DNA from: Comamonas testosteroni
GTDB taxonomy: Bacteria; Pseudomonadota; Gammaproteobacteria; Burkholderiales; Burkholderiaceae_C
Length of the DNA: 64,000 nt
Assembly: GCF_030505195.1 (NCBI RefSeq)
Contig: NZ_CP129672.1
Coordinates: 5,428,501-5,492,500, forward strand
Direction of reading: 5' to 3'
Under the pieces are notes generated by a model, which was not told where the DNA came from, did not search any database, and was given only the letters and a program-made list of their open reading frames with translations. Each line of letters opens with the position of its first letter. The stretch's first letter is position 1. The position numbers and the translations under genes were made by a program. Positions 1-7,872 of this stretch are shown here, piece after piece.

Positions 1-950
1 TGTGGCAGGCCGAGCTGCTGCGCTGCGGCAGACAGCACGGTCAGAGGCTGGCTGACATCCACGGCTGGTGCGCCATGCTGTTTGGAGAGCTTTTCTCCGT
101 TTTCCATGCAGACCAGCGGCGTGTGCAGATAGCGCGGCTGGGGCAGACCCAGGGCGCGCTGCAGCATTAGCTGGCGAGGCGTGTTGTCGGCCAGGTCTTC
201 GCCGCGCACCACATCGGTGATGCCTTGCTCGGCGTCGTCGACGACCACGGCCAGCTGGTAGGCCCAGAGTCCGTCCGCACGGCGCAGCACAAAGTCGCCC
301 ACGCCGGTGATCAGGTTCTGCTGCTGCGCGCCCAGACGCCGGTCCTGCCAGTGCAGCACGGGGCACCTGCTTTCCAGGGCGTGTTGTTTGAGTGCGATGT
401 TTTGCGTGGCTGAATACGATTGATGGGGCAGCGCTTCGGGCTGGATTTTCTGTAAATCATGTACCTGTTGCTCCAGTGCAAAGCGCCAGGCTCTGGCGGG
501 CTTGCCTTGCAGGCCATGACGGCAGGTTCCGGGGTAGGGTCGCTCCACATGCCGCTCGTGGATCAGTCCCTGTGCCTGCCAGGCGGCTTCGATGTCTTTG
601 CGCGTGCAGCCGCAGGGGTAGGCCATTTTTTGCGCCTGCAGCTGTTGCAGCGCTTTTTCATAGAGTGCATGTCGCTGCGACTGCCAGACTACGGGGGCAT
701 CGGAGTGCAGGCCACAGGCGGCCAGCTGGCGCAGGATTTCCTGGTCGGCGCCCGCCTGGCAGCGTGGCGGATCGATGTCTTCGATGCGAATCAGCCAGCG
801 TCCGTGGTGGGCGCGTGCATCCAGCCAGCTGGCCAGCGCCGCGACCAAAGAGCCGGCATGCAGCGCTCCGGTGGGAGAGGGCGCAAAGCGCCCGATATAT
901 GGCCCCGTGCTGGGAGCGTTGGAGGAGGGTCGGGAGAGGGCCGCAGTCAT
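1..950 (-). CDS. gluQ: Glutamyl-Q tRNA(Asp) synthetase, 3' end beyond the window
   Basis: Glutamyl-queuosine tRNA(Asp) synthetase, which attaches glutamate to the queuosine base of tRNA(Asp). 316 codons are visible and the stop lies before base 1. The N-terminus has the class I aminoacyl-tRNA synthetase start [16 protein letters not shown], then [10 protein letters not shown] zinc-site pattern PCGCTRKD followed by GTCRHG is present, then [20 protein letters not shown] and the KMSKS-like motif KLSKQ (bases 78-92). There is no tRNA anticodon-binding domain in the visible part, as expected for this shortened GluRS paralogue. The ATG at 948-950 directly precedes the catalytic domain. The frame is continuous across all motifs checked. 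Confidence 0.93.
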   Translation of the reverse strand, partial: MTAALSRPSSNAPSTGPYIGRFAPSPTGALHAGSLVAALASWLDARAHHGRWLIRIEDIDPPRCQAGADQEILRQLAACGLHSDAPVVWQSQRHALYEKALQQLQAQKMAYPCGCTRKDIEAAWQAQGLIHERHVERPYPGTCRHGLQGKPARAWRFALEQQVHDLQKIQPEALPHQSYSATQNIALKQHALESRCPVLHWQDRRLGAQQQNLITGVGDFVLRRADGLWAYQLAVVVDDAEQGITDVVRGEDLADNTPRQLMLQRALGLPQPRYLHTPLVCMENGEKLSKQHGAPAVDVSQPLTVLSAAAQQLGLP

Positions 951-991
951 GAGGGACGCCATCTTACGCCCCCTGACTGCGCGCAGTTGGC

Positions 992-2107
992 TCAGGCCAG
1001 GGCCAGGCCCATTTCCAGACCCGAGACAAAAGCGTCTTCCACCCGCATGCCTATGCACCAGTCCCCGCACAGGCCCAGGCCTACCGAGGGGTCGTGGCTG
1101 AACGGTCTGCCCAGGGGCGCAAGTGTCTGGGCATGCTGCCAGAGGTAGACGCTGGCATGGCGCGGCGCAACGCGGATGCCCGTGATCTCGCCAAAGGCCT
1201 TTTGCAGCTTGGCAAGCACGCGTGTGGCGTCGTCGTGGCGGTGCTCGTTGGACCACAGCGGGTTGGCATGGATCGTCCAGCGCTCGGTCTGGGCGCGGCC
1301 GGGTTTGGAGGACTCGCGGGCCACCCAGGCAACGCGCTCATGCGTGCTGCGTGCGGCATTCCACTGCGGGCCCAGTGTGGTCAGGCCGGCCTGCGCGGCC
1401 ATGGGGTAGGACAGCGTCATGGCCCAGCAGGGGGCCATTTCCACGGGGGCCAGGGTCCTGGCCAGGGTCGCACCCTGCGGCGCTGTCTGCAGCAGTTGCG
1501 CGGCCACGGGCGCCGGCACTGCCAGCACCACGGCATCGAAGTCGGCTGCAATCTGCGGGCCGTGGTCTTCGGTATCGAGCATCAGGGACCATTGGTGGCG
1601 GCTGTGGTGGTTGCCGCTGGCAATGTGGTGGCTCATGGCGCGCAGGGACTGGCCCAGATGCAGGCGTCCGGCATCCCATAGCGGCGCGGCCCAGGCCAGT
1701 GGCAGCGATTGCATATCGGGCATGCCGACCCAGTGGGTCTCGCGCACCGGAGCGTGCTTGTCGACTCTGCGGCCCTGGGCGTTGCGGGTCTGCACGCTGT
1801 TCAGGCTCCAGGCGCGCAGATTGCCGGCAGTGGTGTCCAGCACCTGCTGAAAGCGCGGGTCGCGTACGGTGAAGAACTGGGCGCCGATGTCAAAGCTGCC
1901 GTAGGGGCCGCTGACCGAGCGCATGCGTCCGCCGGCCTGGGTCAGGCGCTCATAGACATGAACGTCATGCCCGGCCTGCATCAGCGTGCGGGCGCAGGCC
2001 AGACCTGCAATGCCTGCACCGATGACGGCAATGCGCTTGGCACCGGTATGCGGGGAAGGGGAGGAAGCGGAGGCAGTTGCGGACGCGCGAGTGCGGGAAG
2101 CATTCAT
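992..2107 (-). CDS. FAD-dependent amine-oxidase/renalase-like protein
   Basis: A 371-residue flavoprotein. Near the N-terminus is the dinucleotide-binding motif [15 protein letters not shown] followed by an E-R pair and AGGRMRS, the arrangement seen in flavin amine oxidases and in the renalase-like NAD(P)/FAD oxidoreductases. The C-terminus has [19 protein letters not shown], the second FAD contact with the GD pair, common in this family. Substrate is unknown. The reading frame is open to 2197, but the ATG at 2105-2107 is the better start because it leaves a short Ala/Ser-rich leader directly before the FAD motif. It lies 41 bases downstream of gluQ's start, on the same strand, so co-transcription with gluQ is possible. 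Confidence 0.85.
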   Translation of the reverse strand: MNASRTRASATASASSPSPHTGAKRIAVIGAGIAGLACARTLMQAGHDVHVYERLTQAGGRMRSVSGPYGSFDIGAQFFTVRDPRFQQVLDTTAGNLRAWSLNSVQTRNAQGRRVDKHAPVRETHWVGMPDMQSLPLAWAAPLWDAGRLHLGQSLRAMSHHIASGNHHSRHQWSLMLDTEDHGPQIAADFDAVVLAVPAPVAAQLLQTAPQGATLARTLAPVEMAPCWAMTLSYPMAAQAGLTTLGPQWNAARSTHERVAWVARESSKPGRAQTERWTIHANPLWSNEHRHDDATRVLAKLQKAFGEITGIRVAPRHASVYLWQHAQTLAPLGRPFSHDPSVGLGLCGDWCIGMRVEDAFVSGLEMGLALA

Positions 2108-2240
2108 GAAAAAGCCTTTTCGACACCGTTTGAGTTCTAGCGTAGCAGCTATCCAAAGGATAGCAAGTGCTGCTTGTGCTGAATTGTTGCAGCGCAACTC
2201 ACTCTACACCTCCCGCGTGATGGCCGCGACGCGCAGCAGC

Positions 2241-3179
2241 TTATTGACGGTGATGGTTTTCCATAAGCGCCTTGCGCGTGGCAGGGCTTTCCAGTTGCGT
2301 CAGCCACCACTGAAGGGCGCGCCCGGGCGTGCGGTGGGCGGGGCCGGGCCATGCATAGTGCAGGCGCAGATTGCGGCTGGCGCGCTGCACCTGTCTTGTG
2401 ACCAGCAGGCCGGCATCCAGATAGGCCTGCACCATGCCGCGTGGCAGAAAGCCGGCACCAATGCCGCGTATCTGGGCCTCCAGCTTGGCCGGCATGCTGT
2501 CCACGGTCAGAACGTCCTGGCCGTTGACCAGGCCAAAGCTGGTGTTGCTGCGCACGCCCGAGTCGGCCACGGCCACCATGCGATGGCGCAGCAGCAACTC
2601 GTCGGAAAGCGGCTCATCGAGTCTGGCCAGCGGGTGGTGCGGCGCGACGGCGAAGACGAAATCCATCTCCCCGATTTCGCGCGTCTGCAGCTCGGAGACA
2701 TTGCTGGTGTTGACGGCCACGCCAATGGCCAGATCGGCATGGCCGCTGGTCAGCACTTCCAGCGTGCCGTTGAGAATGCCGTCACGCAGCTTGAGTGCGG
2801 TGGGCGGGGTCAGCGCATAAAAGGCTTCGACCAGCTCGAAGACGGGCGTGCGGGCCACAGCCCCGTCAATGACGATGGTCAGCTGCGGCTCCCAGCCCGT
2901 GGCCACGCGCTTGACGCGGTGCGCCACGGCGTCGATCTCCTGCAGCAGGCGGGCACCTTCGCGCAGCAAGGCCTGGCCGGCCTCCGTGGCCTGGGCATGG
3001 CGCGAGCTGCGGTCAAACAGCAGCACATCGAGCGCATCTTCGATCTGGCGCACGCGGTAGGTCAGTGCACTGGGCACCAGGCCCAGGGAGCGCGCAGCAG
3101 CGGCAAAGCTGCCGGTTTCGGCAATGGCCTGCAGCATGGCCAGGCTGTCGGGGGTGAGCACATCGCGGGAGCTGGGCAT
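2241..3179 (-). CDS. LysR-family transcriptional regulator
   Basis: A 312-residue LysR-type regulator. The N-terminal winged helix-turn-helix is clear: LAMLQAIAETGSFAAAARSLG followed by PSALTYRVRQIEDALDVLLFDR. The remainder is the periplasmic-binding-like effector domain. It is divergent from the pirin gene at 3301, the usual arrangement in Burkholderiales, and a perfect 17-bp palindrome with a T-N11-A core sits 13 bases before its start. It therefore probably controls the pirin/DoxX/flavodoxin-like cluster and itself. The inducer is not deducible. Confidence 0.92.
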   Translation of the reverse strand: MPSSRDVLTPDSLAMLQAIAETGSFAAAARSLGLVPSALTYRVRQIEDALDVLLFDRSSRHAQATEAGQALLREGARLLQEIDAVAHRVKRVATGWEPQLTIVIDGAVARTPVFELVEAFYALTPPTALKLRDGILNGTLEVLTSGHADLAIGVAVNTSNVSELQTREIGEMDFVFAVAPHHPLARLDEPLSDELLLRHRMVAVADSGVRSNTSFGLVNGQDVLTVDSMPAKLEAQIRGIGAGFLPRGMVQAYLDAGLLVTRQVQRASRNLRLHYAWPGPAHRTPGRALQWWLTQLESPATRKALMENHHRQ

Positions 3180-3192
3180 GGTGAGATTGATG

Positions 3193-3209
3193 ATTCAAAC
3201 AGTTTGAAT
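3193..3209. promoter_or_regulatory. Putative LysR box between lysR and pirin
   Basis: Perfect palindrome ATTCAAAC-A-GTTTGAAT. Its inner 13 bases TCAAACAGTTTGA fit the T-N11-A LysR-box rule. It lies 13 bases upstream of the LysR ATG and about 90 bases upstream of the pirin ATG, suiting autoregulation and control of the divergent gene. Confidence 0.65.
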
Positions 3210-3300
3210 GATGCCATCAACGCCGTTCAGCCACAGCCTGGCGGTCGACTTCTACAGTAGAGCCCATAGAGACAGTCACTTGAACGAAAGGAAGCACACC

Positions 3301-4002
3301 ATGATGACTCTGCGCAAATCCCAGGAACGCGGCTACGCCGACCACGGCTGGCTCAAGTCGTATCACAGCTTTTCGTTTGCCGGTTACTACGACCCGCGCC
3401 ATATGGGGTTCGGCAATCTACGCGTGATCAACGAAGACCGGATTGCCCCCGGCACGGGTTTTGGCTCGCACGGCCACCGCGATATGGAGATCATCAGCTA
3501 TGTGCTCGAAGGTGCTCTCTCGCACAAGGACAGCATGGGCAATGAAACCCCCATCCTGCCTGGAGAGGTGCAGCGCATGAGCGCGGGCTCGGGGGTGGTG
3601 CACAGCGAGCAGAACTACGCCAAGGAGCAGACCACGCACTTTCTGCAGATCTGGCTGCTGCCCGCACGCACAGGTATCGAGCCAGGCTATGCGCAGAAGA
3701 CATTCAGCGAGGCGCAAAAGCGTGGACGTCTGTGTCTGGTGGCTTCACCCGACGGTGCCGAGGGCTCGGTTCCGATGAATGCCGATGCACGCTTGTATGC
3801 CGCTCTGTTCGACGGCGCAGAGGCTGTCGATGTGGCCCTGCCGGCCGGGCGCAAGACCTATGTGCACCTGGTGCGTGGCGAGCTGGACGTGAATGGACAA
3901 AAGCTGACAAGCGGTGACGCCGCACTTATTGAAAATGAGGAGCGCCTGCGCCTTGCCAATGGCCGGGCTGCGGAAGTTCTGGTGTTTGATCTGGAGCCTT
4001 GA
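3301..4002 (+). CDS. Pirin family protein (bicupin)
   Basis: A 233-residue pirin. The cupin metal-binding segment reads PGTGFGSHGHRDMEIISYVLEGALSHKDS, with the His/His/Glu ligands of the pirin N-terminal cupin, followed by GEVQRMSAGSGVVHSEQN with a further His. Pirins bind iron and some act as quercetinase-like dioxygenases or redox sensors; which applies here is unknown. The frame is open upstream to 3208, but ATG 3301 is preceded by GAAAGGAAG and matches where pirins normally begin. DoxX and flavodoxin-like genes follow on the same strand. Confidence 0.92.
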   Translation: MMTLRKSQERGYADHGWLKSYHSFSFAGYYDPRHMGFGNLRVINEDRIAPGTGFGSHGHRDMEIISYVLEGALSHKDSMGNETPILPGEVQRMSAGSGVVHSEQNYAKEQTTHFLQIWLLPARTGIEPGYAQKTFSEAQKRGRLCLVASPDGAEGSVPMNADARLYAALFDGAEAVDVALPAGRKTYVHLVRGELDVNGQKLTSGDAALIENEERLRLANGRAAEVLVFDLEP

Positions 4003-4076
4003 GTCTGACGATTTCAAGGGGTGTACTGATGGAGTTGAGCCAATGCGACCCTTGGTCGCGATGACTGGAGTTTGAA

Positions 4077-4484
4077 ATGTTGAATCAATTGCGAAATCCT
4101 CTGGACCTGCTGGGCCGTGTGCTGATTGCCCTGCTGTTCCTGCCTGCGGGCATTCAGAAAATCAGCGGCTTTGCGGGCACCGTGGGTTATGCAGCGTCGG
4201 TGGGCATGCCCATGCCCCAGGTTGCGGTGGCGGTGGGCCTGGTGATCGAGATCGTGGGCGGTCTGGCCATATTGCTGGGTTGGCACACGCGCTACGCGGC
4301 CTTGATCCTGGGATTTTTCACGCTGATTGCCAGCTTCTTCTTCCATAACTTCTGGGGCGTGCCCGCAGAAGCCGCCATGATGCAGCAGCTGCTGTTCTGG
4401 AAGAACATCGCTGTGGTCGGCGGTCTGCTTGGCTACGCCGCCCATGGGGCAGGTGCCTGGAGCATGGACGGCCGCAAAGGCTAA
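4077..4484 (+). CDS. DoxX family membrane protein
   Basis: A 135-residue integral membrane protein with about four hydrophobic helices. It begins LDLLGRVLIALLFLPAGIQKISGFAGT, the hallmark first helix of the DoxX family, and has GLAILLGWHTRYAALILGFFT in the third helix. DoxX proteins are often encoded beside pirins, quinone reductases and LysR regulators, as here, and are linked with redox stress handling, though their biochemistry is poorly defined. GGAG precedes the ATG. It lies 74 bases after pirin with no terminator between, so probably one operon. Confidence 0.9.
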   Translation: MLNQLRNPLDLLGRVLIALLFLPAGIQKISGFAGTVGYAASVGMPMPQVAVAVGLVIEIVGGLAILLGWHTRYAALILGFFTLIASFFFHNFWGVPAEAAMMQQLLFWKNIAVVGGLLGYAAHGAGAWSMDGRKG

Positions 4485-4561
4485 AGCAAAGCATGGGGCA
4501 GCACAGGCCGAAAGTGCGCAGGCGGTCATGGCTTTGATAAGCTAGCGCGCTCTCGCAAGGC

Positions 4562-4598
4562 AAGGCTCGCCGGGTGTCAATCCGGCGAGCCTTTATTT
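4562..4598 (+). terminator. Rho-independent terminator after doxX
   Basis: Perfect 12-bp stem AAGGCTCGCCGG (4562-4573) with CCGGCGAGCCTT (4582-4593), an 8-base loop, then TATTT. It separates DoxX from the next gene, which therefore probably has its own promoter or depends on read-through. Confidence 0.85.
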
Positions 4599-4667
4599 GG
4601 CACAGATTCACGATGGCGCGGCGGATGGCTGCGCCGATGCAAGAAGGAAAGAAGGAAAGAAGAAATC

Positions 4668-5222
4668 ATGAGCAAGATCGTTGTGGTCTACCACTCCGGC
4701 TACGGCCATACCCAGCGCATGGCGCAATCCGTGGCCCAGGGCGCAGGCGCGCAGCTGCTGGCCATCGACGCCGATGGCAATTTGCCCGAAGGTGGCTGGG
4801 AGCAACTGGCTGCGGCCGATGCCATCGTCTTCGGCGCGCCGACCTATATGGCCGCTCCGAGCTGGCAGTTCAAGAAATTTGCCGACGCCTCGTCCAAGGC
4901 CTGGTTTTCCCAGGCCTGGAAGGACAAGCTGTTTGCCGGCTTCAGCAATAGCGCCAGCGTGCAGGGCGACAAGCAGGTCACGCTCGACTATTTCCACCAC
5001 CTGGCCATGCAGCATGGCGGCGTGTGGGTGGGTCTGGGCCTGCTGCCTTCGAACACCAAGGCCGCGCAGCGCAACGATGTGAACTGGATGGGCAGCTTCA
5101 GCGGCGCCATGGCACAGTCACCCTCTGACTCATCGGCCGGCGAGATGGCCGCTGGCGATCTGGAAACCGCACGCCAGTTTGGCGAGCGCGTGGCCAGCGC
5201 TGCAGCGCGCTGGGCAAGATAA
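4668..5222 (+). CDS. Flavodoxin-like NAD(P)H-dependent reductase
   Basis: A 184-residue flavodoxin-fold protein. The N-terminal FMN phosphate loop is visible in VVVYHSGYGHTQRMAQSVA, and the second flavin-contacting loop in ADAIVFGAPTYMAAPSWQFKKFAD. It resembles the WrbA/NADPH-dependent FMN reductase group and could be a quinone reductase. It follows pirin and DoxX on the same strand, which strengthens a redox-stress reading, but a strong terminator lies between. The upstream sequence is purine-rich (GGAAAGAAGGAAAGAAG), giving a good ribosome binding site. Confidence 0.88.
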   Translation: MSKIVVVYHSGYGHTQRMAQSVAQGAGAQLLAIDADGNLPEGGWEQLAAADAIVFGAPTYMAAPSWQFKKFADASSKAWFSQAWKDKLFAGFSNSASVQGDKQVTLDYFHHLAMQHGGVWVGLGLLPSNTKAAQRNDVNWMGSFSGAMAQSPSDSSAGEMAAGDLETARQFGERVASAAARWAR

Positions 5223-5248
5223 GCAGCATCAATCTGCTATTGAATAAG

Positions 5249-5337
5249 AAGCGGCTAGCGCTTTTGCATCATTGATTTCAGATGGATTTATATCTGAAAT
5301 CGTTTGATGGCAAGCGCTAGCTGCTCTTTTTTTGAGA
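5249..5337 (+). repeat. Dispersed hairpin element acting as terminator
   Basis: Long imperfect inverted repeat: AGCGGCTAGCGCTT...GATTTCAGAT pairs with ATCTGAAATC...AAGCGCTAGCTGCT, followed by a run of seven T. It sits between two convergent genes. Similar pieces occur at 15020-15125, 38570-38640, 41437-41491 and 47588-47645. It probably serves as the terminator of the flavodoxin-like gene. Confidence 0.7.
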
Positions 5338-5356
5338 GTCGCCCAGCAAGGATGGC

Positions 5357-6166
5357 TTAGTCCATCAGATGCTTTTTGATGGGGCGGGGGTGAACCAGCT
5401 CGGTGCGCGACAGATCGGTGCCCAGCGAGTCGCGGCCGTCAAAGACAAAGCAGCCACCGTCGTAGAACTTGCCGTCGGTTTCCTCGAAATATTTGAGGAT
5501 GCCGCCTTCGAGCTGGTAGACGTTTTCGATGCCTTCATCCTGCATGAGGATGGCGGCCTTTTCGCAGCGGATGCCGCCCGTGCAGTAGCTGACCACGGTC
5601 TTGCCGGCTAGTTCATCCTTGTGCTGGCGCAGTGCAGGCGGGAATTCGGTGAACTTGCCCAGGCGCCAGTCGATCGTGCCGGCAAACGCGCCTTCGTCCA
5701 CTTCGTAGTCGTTGCGCGTGTCCAGCGTCACCACTTCGCGGCCCTCGTCGTCATGGCCTTGCTCCAGCCAGCGGCGCAGCGTGACCGGGCTGACCGATGG
5801 CGCACGGCCGTGGGCGGGTCGAATGGCGGGATGATCCATGCGGATGATCTCGTTCTTGACCTTGACCAGCATTTTGCGAAAGGGCACGGTTTCGGACCAG
5901 CTTTCCTTGGGAGCCAGGTCGGCAAAACGCGGGTCTTGCTTGAGCTGCTCCACAAAGCTGCGTACGGCCTGGGCAGGGCCTGCCAGGAAAAAGTTGATGC
6001 CTTCTTCGGCCAGCAGCACCGTGCCCTTGAGGCTCAGGTCATGTGCACGCTCGAGCAGCGTCTGGCGCAACTGGTCTGCGTCGGGCAGGGGCGTGAATTT
6101 GTAGCAGGAGATGTTGAGTATGTCGGCCACGTCGATATCCGGGGGGCGGCCGCGCGGCTGCTGCAT
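5357..6166 (-). CDS. trhO: tRNA uridine(34) hydroxylase (rhodanese domain)
   Basis: A 269-residue TrhO/YceA-type protein, responsible for prephenate-independent 5-hydroxyuridine formation at tRNA position 34. The N-terminal ferredoxin-like domain carries LKGTVLLAEEGINFFLAG. The rhodanese domain holds VVTLDTRNDYEVDEGAF and the active loop SYCTGGIRCEKA with Cys195 and Cys201. The C-terminal YDGGCFVFDGRDSLGTDL is typical of the family. It is the last gene of an apparent operon with the MinD-like ATPase (15-base gap) and the diguanylate cyclase. Confidence 0.93.
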   Translation of the reverse strand: MQQPRGRPPDIDVADILNISCYKFTPLPDADQLRQTLLERAHDLSLKGTVLLAEEGINFFLAGPAQAVRSFVEQLKQDPRFADLAPKESWSETVPFRKMLVKVKNEIIRMDHPAIRPAHGRAPSVSPVTLRRWLEQGHDDEGREVVTLDTRNDYEVDEGAFAGTIDWRLGKFTEFPPALRQHKDELAGKTVVSYCTGGIRCEKAAILMQDEGIENVYQLEGGILKYFEETDGKFYDGGCFVFDGRDSLGTDLSRTELVHPRPIKKHLMD

Positions 6167-6181
6167 CGACGGTGATGCAGC

Positions 6182-7033
6182 TCAGACCGGGGCCGTCAGC
6201 TCTGCCTTGATTTTATTGGACAGCTGAGCCACTGCGAGGGATGCGGGTGCTCCGGGCATGGCCTGCAGCAGCAGTTGGCGGCGCATCACGGCCTCGCGCA
6301 CGGCAGAGTCGACCGGAATATCGCCCCAGTGGGTCAGCTGCAGCGGCTGGCCGGACTCGGTGGTCACGAAGCGGTTGAGCACCTGCTGCAGCTGGCCCGT
6401 GATGGCGCGGCCATCGCCGGGGCGTTGCGCCTGGTTGATGACCAGACGGATCTGCTGGCGCTTTTGCTGCAGGGCCAGCACCTTGATGGCGGCGTAGGCA
6501 TCGGTCAGCGAGGTTGGCTCGGGCGTGGCCACGACCAGCACTTCGGTCGCCAAGGAGACGGAGAACAGCACCACATCCGAGATGCCGGCACCGGTGTCGA
6601 GCAAGATGATGTCGTAGCGCGGGCGCAGCAGCTCCACCGTGCGCATGAACTGGGAACGGATCTCGGGGGTGAGGCGCGAATACTCGATCATGCCCGAGCC
6701 GGCCAGCAGCACGGAGTAGCCGCCTGGCGTGGTCAGAATCGCATCCTCCAGCGTGGAGCGGCCCGTGAACACATCGTGCAGCGTGACCTTGGGGTAGAGG
6801 TTGAGCACTACATCCAGATTGGCCAGACCGAGGTCTGCGTCCAGCACCAGCACGTTGAAGCCATGACGCGTCAGAGCCGCAGCCAGGTTGGCAGAGACGA
6901 AAGTCTTGCCGACACCGCCTTTGCCGCTGGTGACGGCAATGATGTGGGCTTGCTTGTTGCGGCCAGGCGCCCGCAGGGCATCTTCCATGGATATATGAGC
7001 GGGCAAAGTAGGGTGAGGGGCCAAGGTGTCCAT
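6182..7033 (-). CDS. MinD/ParA-family ATPase, FlhG-like
   Basis: A 283-residue deviant-Walker P-loop ATPase. VTSGKGGVGKT (residues 35-44) carries the signature lysine, followed by the switch LVLDADLGLANLDVVL and the Walker B-like YDIILLDTGAGISD. The GLANLDV form and the partner region with TPEPTSLTDAYAAIKVL are typical of the FlhG/YlxH branch of MinD proteins, which set flagellar number and placement, rather than of division-site MinD. No flagellar or min genes flank it. It lies 4 bases after a diguanylate cyclase gene, so they are probably co-expressed. The role is inferred from family only. Confidence 0.8.
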   Translation of the reverse strand: MDTLAPHPTLPAHISMEDALRAPGRNKQAHIIAVTSGKGGVGKTFVSANLAAALTRHGFNVLVLDADLGLANLDVVLNLYPKVTLHDVFTGRSTLEDAILTTPGGYSVLLAGSGMIEYSRLTPEIRSQFMRTVELLRPRYDIILLDTGAGISDVVLFSVSLATEVLVVATPEPTSLTDAYAAIKVLALQQKRQQIRLVINQAQRPGDGRAITGQLQQVLNRFVTTESGQPLQLTHWGDIPVDSAVREAVMRRQLLLQAMPGAPASLAVAQLSNKIKAELTAPV

Positions 7034-7037
7034 CGTC

Positions 7038-7832
7038 TCAAGGCGTTATGACCTGGCTTGCGGCGTCGGTGTTTACGTCTGGTGCTGTATTGTCAGAGAC
7101 ATTTTCCTCTAAAGAGGCAGCAGGCAAAGGGCTGAAAAGCAGGCTTTTTTCCTCGGCACTCACCGTACTGTCGGGCGGATCCTCCACGCAGACGCGGTTG
7201 CGTCCCGCCGATTTGGCCAGATAGAGCTGGCGATCGGCACGCTCGGTCCACAGTTGCGTCGTGCTGCGAATCCATTGCTGGGCGTAGACCCCGCCAATAC
7301 TCACAGTGACCTTCAGCGACTGGCCCGAGGACACCGCGATGGAGTTGCTTTCGATGGCCTGGCGCAGGCGTTCGGCGACCGCACGGCCTTGATGCGCAGG
7401 GCACACCGGCAGCACTATGGCGAATTCTTCACCACCGAAGCGCGCCAGGGTGTCCATGGGGCGAATGATTTCGGACAGGGTCTGTGCAACAGACTGCAAC
7501 ACCATATCGCCAGCAATATGACCGTGCTCGTCGTTGATCTGCTTGAAGTGGTCGATGTCCAGCATCAGCAGCAGTGCGGTTTCTCCGGAGCGGGCCACGC
7601 GGTCGATCTCGCGCTCGATCACGGAGCGGAAATGGCGTCGGTTGGCCAGCCCCGTGAGGGGGTCTCGCAAAGACAGTGCGCACAAGCCATCAATCAGTGC
7701 TTGCAGGTAATGGGTGGGAGTGTCAGTGGGCAGACGGTTATCGCTGCCGCCCGCGCGAGTCACCAGATTGTGTGCGGTGGCAAGGCGCAGATCGCGCAAA
7801 AACACGGATTGATGGGGGGCGGATGAGGTCAC
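7038..7832 (-). CDS. Diguanylate cyclase (GGDEF), GTG start
   Basis: A 264-residue protein made almost entirely of one GGDEF domain (about residues 55-215), making cyclic-di-GMP from GTP. The active loop is GGEEF (133-137). An RPMD inhibitory site lies five residues before it (124-127), so product feedback inhibition is expected. DIDHFKQINDEHGH carries the metal-binding Asp. The short N-terminus has no recognisable sensor domain and the C-terminal tail is acidic. No ATG precedes the domain; GTG at 7830-7832 is the best start, and no clear ribosome binding site is visible. First gene of the run DGC - MinD-like - trhO. Confidence 0.88.
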   Translation of the reverse strand: MTSSAPHQSVFLRDLRLATAHNLVTRAGGSDNRLPTDTPTHYLQALIDGLCALSLRDPLTGLANRRHFRSVIEREIDRVARSGETALLLMLDIDHFKQINDEHGHIAGDMVLQSVAQTLSEIIRPMDTLARFGGEEFAIVLPVCPAHQGRAVAERLRQAIESNSIAVSSGQSLKVTVSIGGVYAQQWIRSTTQLWTERADRQLYLAKSAGRNRVCVEDPPDSTVSAEEKSLLFSPLPAASLEENVSDNTAPDVNTDAASQVITP

Positions 7833-7872
7833 GACAAACTATCAATGATGGGCGTCAGTGTAGCAGCGCCCC

